Of a stretch of DNA of 14,124 nt, positions 7,212 through 11,924 are shown in pieces (the first letter of the stretch is position 1; every line of letters starts with the position of its first letter). Both the position numbers and the translations under genes were made by a program. The notes under the pieces were generated by a model that saw only the letters and a program-made list of their open reading frames with translations, did no database searches and was not told the DNA's origin. The stretch comes from Ruminococcaceae bacterium UBA1438 (GTDB lineage Bacteria > Bacillota > Clostridia > Oscillospirales > Acutalibacteraceae), in contig DCTO01000103.1 in assembly GCA_002329285.1 (NCBI GenBank), positions 1-14,124 of the forward strand, in the 5' to 3' direction.

Positions 7212-7556
7212 ATGAAAGCAAGATTACCAAAAGGAATGGGCGGCGGCCCGCAGAACATGCAGGCAATGCTCAAGCAGGCACAGCAGATGCAGGCTGACAT
7301 TGAAAACAAAAAGGCAGAGCTTGAGGAAAAGGAATACGTTGTTTCCTCCGGCGGCGGAATGGTTGAGGTTACCGTTAGCGGCAAAAGAGAAATCAAGGCA
7401 ATCGGCATCAACCCCGAGGTTGTTGACCCGGAGGACGTTGAAATGCTTGAGGATATGCTGCTTGCTGCTCTCAACGAGGCAATGCGCCAGATTGAGGAGG
7501 AGGAAGAGAGAGAGCTTTCCTCCGTTACAGGCGGGCTTAATATTCCGGGACTTTAA
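7212..7556 (+). CDS. YbaB/EbfC family nucleoid-associated protein
   Basis: A 114-residue small DNA-binding protein; family members are homodimers that bind DNA and associate with the nucleoid. The N-terminus is MKARLPKGMGGGPQNMQAML followed by a long helix (KQAQQMQADIENKKAELEEKEY), then the conserved strand block VVSSGGGMVEVTVSGKREIKAIGINPEVVD with DPEDVEMLEDMLLAALNEA, the family core. The length is as expected. AAGGAG lies about 8 bases ahead of the ATG at 7212, which is 10 bases after the dnaX stop. The position between dnaX and recR is conserved in many bacteria, and the three are probably one transcription unit. Confidence 0.95.
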   Translation: MKARLPKGMGGGPQNMQAMLKQAQQMQADIENKKAELEEKEYVVSSGGGMVEVTVSGKREIKAIGINPEVVDPEDVEMLEDMLLAALNEAMRQIEEEEERELSSVTGGLNIPGL

Positions 7557-7584
7557 TACACATAATAATTTTTGAGGATAGCTT

Positions 7585-8184
7585 ATGGCTTATAATTTGG
7601 CACCGCTTCAAAACTTAATAGACCAATTTGAGCGCATGCAGGGCATAGGCCATAAAACAGCGCAGCGAATGGCGTTTTACGTGCTGGGGCTGACGAAGGC
7701 GGAGGCGCAGGAATTTGCAAATGCAATTACCGATGCGCACACCAAAATTAAGCAGTGCAAAATCTGCTGTGATCTGGCGGATGATGAGCTTTGCCCGATT
7801 TGCAAGAGCGAAACCAGGGACAAGAGCGTTATCTGCGTTGTTGAGGACCCGCGCGACGTTGCCGCCATTGAGCGCACACACGAATACAACGGCACATATC
7901 ACGTGCTTCACGGCGCCATTTCCCCGATGGACAATATCGGTCCTGATCAGATCAGGATTAAGGAGCTGATTGCAAGGCTTTCGGACGGCGTTGTTGAAGA
8001 GGTTATTATGGCAACAAACCCGACGGTTGAGGGCGAGGCTACGGCGATGTATATCAGCCGCTTGCTTAAGCCGATGGGCATAACCGTTTCAAGGCTTGCT
8101 TACGGCGTTCCCGTAGGTGCAGACCTTGAATATGCAGATGAGGTTACCCTCTCCAGAGCGCTGGAGGGGCGCAGCCTGATATAA
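7585..8184 (+). CDS. recR: Recombination mediator protein RecR
   Basis: Acts with RecO (and RecF) to load RecA on single-stranded DNA in gap repair. The 199 residues show the N-terminal helix-hairpin-helix ([18 protein letters not shown], 17-34), a zinc finger with C58, C61, C70 and C73, and a Toprim domain starting at [10 protein letters not shown] (Glu87) and including [10 protein letters not shown] (145-154). The C-terminal [20 protein letters not shown] block is typical. The length matches the family's ~198 residues. The ATG at 7585 has GAGGATAG upstream. It is downstream of ybaB with a 28-base gap, the conserved order. Confidence 0.97.
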   Translation: MAYNLAPLQNLIDQFERMQGIGHKTAQRMAFYVLGLTKAEAQEFANAITDAHTKIKQCKICCDLADDELCPICKSETRDKSVICVVEDPRDVAAIERTHEYNGTYHVLHGAISPMDNIGPDQIRIKELIARLSDGVVEEVIMATNPTVEGEATAMYISRLLKPMGITVSRLAYGVPVGADLEYADEVTLSRALEGRSLI

Positions 8185-8192
8185 TTTATGCC

Positions 8193-8223
8193 GGCAAAAA
8201 AGTAGCATTGCGAAATTTTTGCC
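8193..8223 (+). repeat. Hairpin between recR and smpB
   Basis: GGCAAAAA (8193-8200) and TTTTTGCC (8216-8223) form an 8-bp stem with a 15-base loop, just upstream of the smpB ribosome binding site. No T-run follows, so it is not a standard terminator. It might affect read-through or smpB translation. Confidence 0.4.
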
Positions 8224-8253
8224 TGTAGAGGAGTGACAAAAGGAGTGACGGCT

Positions 8254-8718
8254 TTGGCAGAGCAAAAAGGAATCCAGGTTATTGCCCGCAATAAAAAAGC
8301 CTATCACGATTATTTCGTTCTTGAAACCTATGAGGCGGGGATAGAGCTTTTCGGCACTGAAATTAAATCCATCCGCCAGGGCAGAGTTAATCTGAAGGAT
8401 TCCTTCTGCAGCGTTGACGGCGGAGAAATGTTTGCCATCGGGATGCACATTTCACCCTATGAGCAGGGCAACCGCTTTAACAGGGACCCGATGCGCAAAA
8501 AAAGGCTGCTTTTGCACAAGCGCGAAATTATGCGCCTTTTCGGGCAATCAAAGCAGCAGGGCTTGAGCATTGTGCCGCTGAATTTGTATATCAAAAATGG
8601 CAGGGCAAAGCTTGAAATCGGGCTGTGTAAAGGTAAAAAGCTTTACGACAAACGCGCAGTCGCCGCCCAAAAGGACGCCAACCGCACAATTGAAAGAGCA
8701 ATGAAAGAAAGATATTAA
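8254..8718 (+). CDS. smpB: SsrA-binding protein SmpB
   Basis: Binds tmRNA and delivers it to stalled ribosomes in trans-translation. The protein begins (M)[20 protein letters not shown], the usual N-terminus, then [18 protein letters not shown] and the lysine-rich C-terminal tail with [31 protein letters not shown] residues that insert into the mRNA channel. From the TTG at 8254 it is 154 residues, the family's normal size. I chose TTG because AAAGGAG (8239-8245) lies 8 bases before it. An upstream in-frame GTG at 8233 would have its purine run directly abutting it and would add seven residues unlike the family. The tmRNA gene follows 124 bases downstream, a common pairing. Confidence 0.93.
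   Translation: MAEQKGIQVIARNKKAYHDYFVLETYEAGIELFGTEIKSIRQGRVNLKDSFCSVDGGEMFAIGMHISPYEQGNRFNRDPMRKKRLLLHKREIMRLFGQSKQQGLSIVPLNLYIKNGRAKLEIGLCKGKKLYDKRAVAAQKDANRTIERAMKERY
8690..8718 (+). promoter_or_regulatory. Possible promoter for ssrA
   Basis: TTGAAA (8690-8695), a 17-bp spacer and TATTAA (8713-8718), at the end of smpB. Transcription would start near 8725 and yield a precursor with an upstream hairpin, trimmed to the tmRNA 5' end. The -10 match is only moderate. Confidence 0.35.
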
Positions 8719-8736
8719 TAAGAATGATATAAATAT

Positions 8737-8764
8737 CGCAGAATTACGCTGATGTAATTCTGCG
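8737..8764 (+). repeat. Palindromic element, copy A (upstream of ssrA)
   Basis: CGCAGAATTAC (8737-8747), loop GCTGAT, GTAATTCTGCG (8754-8764): a perfect 11-bp hairpin. The same sequence occurs in opposite orientation at 9455-9484. Similarity continues downstream of the hairpin (AGGAGAA, then GGAG-GCTCTTA) for about 30 more bases. It looks like a small dispersed repeat. Confidence 0.8.
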
Positions 8765-8772
8765 AAAAGGAG

Positions 8773-8836
8773 AAAACTGCGGAGAGCTCTTAAAGAAAAT
8801 GCTTCGGCATTTTCGACTTGAGCTTGGAGCAGTTTT
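8773..8836 (+). other. 64-base imperfect hairpin upstream of ssrA
   Basis: AAAACTGC (8773-8780) pairs with GCAGTTTT (8829-8836), AGCTC with GAGCT further in, and GAAAATGC with GCATTTTC around a TTCG tetraloop at the tip (loop near 8803-8806). It lies in the tmRNA precursor if the transcript starts upstream. It may guide 5' processing, or be a relic of a recombined repeat. Confidence 0.5.
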
Positions 8837-8842
8837 GGACGC

Positions 8843-9191
8843 GGGGATGAAAGGCTTTCGACAGGGTTAGTGAGGCTTGGTCAGCGAGTAGCGGAGTTGC
8901 ACCGCTTTAAAAGTAACACTTTAAAATTAACTGACACTAATAGTACAGTTCTTAAGGCTGCGTAAGCGCGCCTTCGTCTGCCCGCAGAGCGCCACGGCTG
9001 CGGAGCGGGCGTCGTTTAGTGGCGAACATGAATGAGTGAGCGGCTCGGCATTCATCAGGTATCAGAGCCTACCGCAACAATGAGATTGTTTATCATCGCG
9101 TTGTGAGGGGAATCTTAAAGGATAAACTACACTCGTAGAGCCCTTGTCAAGCTGATTTTGGACGCGGTTTCGATTACCGCCATCTCCACCA
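8843..9191 (+). ncRNA. ssrA: Transfer-messenger RNA (tmRNA)
   Basis: Rescues stalled ribosomes together with SmpB, acting as both alanyl-tRNA and mRNA. The 5' end GGGGATG pairs with CATCTCC near the 3' end to form the acceptor stem, with a G-U third pair that AlaRS recognises, followed by ACCA encoded in the gene. The T arm is GCGGT, TTCGATT loop, ACCGC. The conserved TTTCGACAGGG near the 5' end and ACTACACTCGTAGA before the 3' domain are present. Alignment with the Bacillus sequence around AACT places the resume codon at GAC (8933), giving a predicted tag (A)DTNSTVLKAA ending at TAA 8963-8965. The length of 349 bases is typical. A terminator follows. Confidence 0.97.
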
Positions 9192-9197
9192 AATAAA

Positions 9198-9223
9198 GGC
9201 ACCCGTTATGGGTGCCCTTTTTA
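9198..9223 (+). terminator. Rho-independent terminator of ssrA
   Basis: GGCACCC (9198-9204), loop GTTAT, GGGTGCC (9210-9216), then CTTTTTATTT. The stem begins six bases after the tmRNA CCA end. The flanks extend the palindrome outward, so the tmRNA 3' end can pair with 9219-9234. Confidence 0.88.
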
Positions 9224-9256
9224 TTTGGTGGAGATAGATTTTAGGTAATCAAACAT
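9224..9256 (-). repeat. Direct repeat copy 1 / inverted tmRNA 3'-end-like sequence
   Basis: Thirty-three bases identical to 9510-9542. Read on the minus strand they contain TGTTTGATTACC, an 8-base insert, then ATCTCCACCAAA, which mirrors the tmRNA T-loop region (GTTTCGATTACC) and acceptor/CCA end (ATCTCCACCAAA). Confidence 0.75.
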
Positions 9257-9300
9257 CTTTCGGGGTCCACAAAAATGCGCAGCATTTTTGGGGAAAGGAG

Positions 9301-9363
9301 ATTGTTGCGTAAATCACTTTCAGATGATGCACAAGCATTATCTGCTGTGATTGGAGCAATAAT
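9301..9363 (+). other. Nested long hairpin
   Basis: ATTGTTGC (9301-9308) pairs with GCAATAAT (9356-9363), AATCAC (9312-9317) with GTGATT (9347-9352), and CAGATGATGC (9321-9330) with GCATTATCTG (9335-9344) around an ACAA loop. That is 24 pairs with two G-U wobbles and short internal loops. It is either structured RNA or a folded inverted-repeat remnant. Confidence 0.6.
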
Positions 9364-9428
9364 CGACGCACCGCCATCTCTCGTCAAAACAAATTCCGTG
9401 CTCGGTGCATTTTCTTGCGAAAACGCAT

Positions 9429-9512
9429 AAGAGCACTCCTTTTGCTTCTCCTCTCCGCAGAATTACATCAGCGTAATTCTGCGGTAGATATTAGGGTGCT
9501 CTTCCTTTTTTT
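9429..9512 (+). other. Terminator-like stem enclosing palindromic element copy B
   Basis: AAGAGCAC (9429-9436) pairs with GTGCTCTT (9496-9503), which is followed by CC and seven T (9506-9512). The palindromic element sits in the loop, as if inserted between the two arms of a terminator. Confidence 0.4.
9455..9484 (-). repeat. Palindromic element, copy B (downstream of ssrA, inverted)
   Basis: CCGCAGAATTAC (9455-9466), loop ATCAGC, GTAATTCTGCGG (9473-9484): a 12-bp hairpin. Its loop is the reverse complement of copy A's, so the two copies face each other across ssrA. Confidence 0.8.
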
Positions 9513-9542
9513 GGTGGAGATAGATTTTAGGTAATCAAACAT
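9510..9542 (-). repeat. Direct repeat copy 2 / inverted tmRNA 3'-end-like sequence
   Basis: Identical over 33 bases to 9224-9256 and preceded, as in copy 1, by a GGGTGC-type terminator arm and a T run, so the duplicated unit is about 45 bases long. Confidence 0.75.
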
Positions 9543-9558
9543 ACTTTTGCTTCGCGTA

Positions 9559-9587
9559 TTGCTTTCTGGTAATAACTATGATAAAAT
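9559..9587 (+). promoter_or_regulatory. Promoter for the zinc-ribbon gene pair
   Basis: TTGCTT (9559-9564), a 17-bp spacer and TAAAAT (9582-9587) with an extended -10 TG at 9579-9580. A 9-base inverted repeat, TTGCTTTCT (9559-9567) and AGAAAGCAA (9606-9614), overlaps the -35 and ends just before the ribosome binding site. Confidence 0.55.
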
Positions 9588-9632
9588 ATTTTTAAATTAT
9601 TTGTAAGAAAGCAACCAAAAAGGAGAAAGAAT

Positions 9633-10424
9633 ATGTTTTGCGGAAAATGCGGAAAAGAGATTGAAGACGGCTCACTGTTTTGCAAGCACTGCGGCTTTAA
9701 AACAGAAAATGCAGCCGAAGCGCCTGTTATTCAGCAAAGGGAGCCGGCCCAGGCTTCAAAGCCCGTTAAGCCCCCTGTTGACAAAGGCAGCAGAAGATGG
9801 ACGCGCGGGATTATACTGACAACGCTTTTATTATTTGTTTTTGAAGCTGTTTACGGCGTTTTAGTTATTCATTCTAATTATTCAAGTATGGGGTGGCCCA
9901 ATGGTTATTCATTTGATCAATATTTCGGTGATAGGCTTTTAACATATATATTTGGTTATTTGCTTATGCCGGTGTTGCTTATGCTTGTGTTTATCATACC
10001 CACTAAAAAAGCTGCATGGATAACAAGCATTCCTCTGTTTTTAAGCGGTGCTTTTTCCTTTTTTAGCTATGTGGTTACCCTTGCTTTGGAAAGACACATA
10101 AATGCGGTTTCTACATTGTTTTCGGCATTAATGATACTTGCACTTGCCTTTGCATATTTAAAGTCAACAAAATCAAAAACCAAAGGAATGGCAATAGTTC
10201 TGGTTTTTCTGACGGTATTAAGAATCGGCGGCCAGATATTATTTAAGGTTTTTGAAATTGACCAAATGATCAATGGCGATAAAACGAATTTTGTTAAATA
10301 TCCGTTACCGATTGAGATTTTGAACGTTATCGGAGGGGCAGTATTCAGCTTAATATTCATTCTTGCCGCGTTTCACCTTTGCAAAGAAAAGCAACAAAAA
10401 AACAATTATGTAAACAAATTATGA
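9633..10424 (+). CDS. Zinc-ribbon domain membrane protein (first of a pair)
   Basis: Function unknown. The 263 residues start with a CxxC-x10-CxxC zinc ribbon (C3, C6, C17, C20; MFCGKCGKEI...FCKHCGFK), the kind found at the N-terminus of many uncharacterised Firmicute membrane proteins. A short Pro/Ala/Lys linker follows (about 27-55), then about six hydrophobic segments near 57-79, 102-122, 128-150, 157-176, 186-207 and 227-250. No enzymatic motif is visible. The ATG at 9633 has AAAAAGGAGAAAG upstream. A similar zinc-ribbon gene begins 16 bases after its stop, so the two are likely co-transcribed. The ribbon is predicted to be cytoplasmic, but topology was not computed. Confidence 0.88.
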   Translation: MFCGKCGKEIEDGSLFCKHCGFKTENAAEAPVIQQREPAQASKPVKPPVDKGSRRWTRGIILTTLLLFVFEAVYGVLVIHSNYSSMGWPNGYSFDQYFGDRLLTYIFGYLLMPVLLMLVFIIPTKKAAWITSIPLFLSGAFSFFSYVVTLALERHINAVSTLFSALMILALAFAYLKSTKSKTKGMAIVLVFLTVLRIGGQILFKVFEIDQMINGDKTNFVKYPLPIEILNVIGGAVFSLIFILAAFHLCKEKQQKNNYVNKL

Positions 10425-10440
10425 TTAAAGGAGAAAAAAT

Positions 10441-11316
10441 ATGTTTTGCAACAAATGCGGAAATCAGTTAAGCAATGATTCAATATTCTGCGACAAATGC
10501 GGTGCGCGCGTTTCAGGCGGGCAAACAAATAATACGCGGCAGGCACCTGCATATAACGGTCCAACCAATGCGCAGAATTCAAATGTTAATATTGAGGATT
10601 ATAAAAACCTGGGCGGAATACTTAAATACACAGTTATCATTTACAAATATATCGGCCCGATTATGTTTGCAATAAGCTTTATCAGCACAAGCATTATTTA
10701 CATAAGAACCCTGCATCTTATAAGCCAGTTTTCATATTACGGCTCCGGAAAAGCAATTGCCAAAATTGTTTTTGCATGGCTGTTTACAACGGCAATTATG
10801 GCGCTGGCAACCATTCTCAGCTTAAAAATGAGCAAACTGATTGAAAGGAGAAATGCCGATTTTCTGAAAACCTGGCAAATCCTATTTATTGCATTTATAG
10901 TTCTTGTTTTGATTTCAGGATTTGCAACAGGATTGAAATCAATGATTTCAACACTTATTTCTTTAATACTTACCTTTGTGCTTTGGAATATTTACTTCAC
11001 AAAATCTGTCAGAGTTCGGGTTTATATGGGCTCTGACGAGTATTTGAGAAACAGCCTGTTTAACAAAAATTCACCTTCTCCGCTTCAGAACAATGCGCCC
11101 GTTGCACAAAGTGCAGGATATGCTCCTGTTAATCAGCCCGTTGCACCGGCACAGCCTGTTAACCCTGTTCAGCCCGTTGCTCCGGTGCAGCCTGTTACGC
11201 CTACTCCGCAAAAGGCAACAGAGGTTTGCCCGAACTGCGGCACAGCAGTATATGAGGGTGCAGCGTTTTGCCCAATCTGCGGAGCCAGATATGATAGCAC
11301 TGACAATCAGCAATAA
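10441..11316 (+). CDS. Zinc-ribbon domain membrane protein with ribbons at both ends
   Basis: Function unknown. The 291 residues carry an N-terminal zinc ribbon (C3, C6, C17, C20) and a second at the C-terminus (C263, C266, C277, C280; VCPNCGTAVYEG...FCPICGARY). Between them are about four hydrophobic segments (near 69-88, 105-127, 144-165 and 168-186) and a Pro/Val/Gln-rich stretch (about 219-256) built from repeated PVxPxQPV-like units. Both ribbons would lie on the same side of the membrane if there are four segments. The ATG at 10441 has AAAGGAGAAAAA upstream. It forms a pair with the preceding gene and ends at a strong terminator. The Pro-rich stretch may be a flexible linker or protein-binding site. 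Confidence 0.88.
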   Translation: MFCNKCGNQLSNDSIFCDKCGARVSGGQTNNTRQAPAYNGPTNAQNSNVNIEDYKNLGGILKYTVIIYKYIGPIMFAISFISTSIIYIRTLHLISQFSYYGSGKAIAKIVFAWLFTTAIMALATILSLKMSKLIERRNADFLKTWQILFIAFIVLVLISGFATGLKSMISTLISLILTFVLWNIYFTKSVRVRVYMGSDEYLRNSLFNKNSPSPLQNNAPVAQSAGYAPVNQPVAPAQPVNPVQPVAPVQPVTPTPQKATEVCPNCGTAVYEGAAFCPICGARYDSTDNQQ

Positions 11317-11329
11317 TAAAACAAAAAAA

Positions 11330-11362
11330 CGGGATGCCAATCTAATCGGCGTCCCGCTTTTT
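11330..11362 (+). terminator. Terminator after the zinc-ribbon genes, probably bidirectional
   Basis: CGGGATGCC (11330-11338), a 9-base loop and GGCGTCCCG (11348-11356) form a 9-bp stem with one G-U, followed by CTTTTTG. On the other strand the stem is followed by a run of T from 11329 leftward, so it could also stop transcripts from msrC. Confidence 0.85.
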
Positions 11363-11375
11363 GTGCCAACCATTG

Positions 11376-11402
11376 CCAACCAGGGGACAGTCCCCTGGTT
11401 GG
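11376..11402. repeat. REP-like perfect palindrome
   Basis: CCAACCAGGGGAC, a central A, then GTCCCCTGGTTGG: 13-base arms. A second GCCAACCA lies just to its left (11366-11372 region). The GGGGACAGTCCCC core resembles REP-type palindromes common between genes in many bacteria. It sits between two convergent genes. Confidence 0.75.
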
Positions 11403-11416
11403 TATGTTTTTCTGCA

Positions 11417-11872
11417 TTATGATAATTTTTCAAGCATTGCCTCGATGCTTCGGGCGAGGAGCGCTATGCCCTGCTCGTCCTCGGCGGTGAAGCGGTTAAG
11501 GATGGGGCTGTCTATATCCAGCACGCCGAAGATTTCTCCGTGCTTATGAAGAGGAATAACTATTTCCGAAAGCGAAGCGCTGTCACACGCGATATGCCCC
11601 TTGAAGCTGTGAACATCGGCAACGCGCTGAATTTCATCAAGCGAAACCGCCGTGCCGCAAACTCCCCTGCCGATTTCGATTTTTGTGCAGGCAGGCTTGC
11701 CCTGAAATGGGCCGAGCACGAGCTTATCGTTTTTAAGAATATAAAAGCCAGCCCAGTTGATGTTATCAAGAGCGCCGTAAAGCAGCGCTGAGGCGTTTGC
11801 GAGATTTGAAATAACGTCGTCAACATCAGCCGTAAGGGCTTTTAACTGTTCATTTAATAGATTATAATCCAT
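11417..11872 (-). CDS. msrC: Free methionine-R-sulfoxide reductase (GAF domain)
   Basis: Reduces free methionine-R-sulfoxide to methionine, an oxidative-damage repair enzyme of the fRMsr (YebR-like) family. The 151-residue single GAF domain contains INWAGFYIL (38-46), LVLGPFQGKPAC (51-62), GRGVCGTAV (69-76), VADVHSFKGHIACDSASLSE (84-103) and VLDIDSP (118-124). All three family cysteines are present: C62, C72 and C96. The start is the ATG at 11872, with GAGG six bases upstream; a TTG four codons further up lacks a ribosome binding site. It follows pckG on the same strand beyond a terminator. The symbol msrC is by homology. Confidence 0.92.
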   Translation of the reverse strand: MDYNLLNEQLKALTADVDDVISNLANASALLYGALDNINWAGFYILKNDKLVLGPFQGKPACTKIEIGRGVCGTAVSLDEIQRVADVHSFKGHIACDSASLSEIVIPLHKHGEIFGVLDIDSPILNRFTAEDEQGIALLARSIEAMLEKLS

Positions 11873-11887
11873 AAAAAACCTCAAAAC

Positions 11888-11913
11888 AAAGGGCTATCCG
11901 AGGATAGCCCTTT
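11888..11913 (-). terminator. Rho-independent terminator of pckG
   Basis: AAAGGGCTATC and GATAGCCCTTT form an 11-bp stem with the loop CTCG on the transcribed minus strand. A T-rich run follows. It lies between the pckG stop and the msrC ribosome binding site. Confidence 0.85.
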
Positions 11914-11924
11914 TAAAGTTATAA

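Larger units (their letters stand above)
9257..9509. other. Repeat-rich non-coding spacer downstream of ssrA
   Basis: No supported gene was found here. It contains a 9-bp hairpin (CAAAAATGC/GCATTTTTG, 9270-9290), a nested 63-base hairpin (9301-9363), a short fragment matching the tmRNA 3' end (9370-9380), a small TTTTC/GAAAA hairpin (9409-9423) and palindromic element copy B (9455-9484) nested in a terminator-like stem. A 40-codon open frame from TTG 9305 behind AAAGGAG is not called as a gene. Confidence 0.6.

Noticed and set aside
8233..8253. GTG at 8233 as the smpB start
   Set aside because: A purine-rich site directly abuts it with no spacer, and the extra seven residues do not fit SmpB; TTG at 8254 with AAAGGAG fits better.
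9305..9427. A 40-codon open frame starting at TTG behind AAAGGAG
   Set aside because: It lies in a repeat-rich spacer, overlaps a strong hairpin, starts with TTG at a short spacing of 4 bases, and has no recognisable family. Kept only as an observation.
8719..9632. CRISPR array or intact mobile element
   Set aside because: The repeats are palindromic or paired, not regularly spaced, and there is no transposase, integrase or Cas gene.
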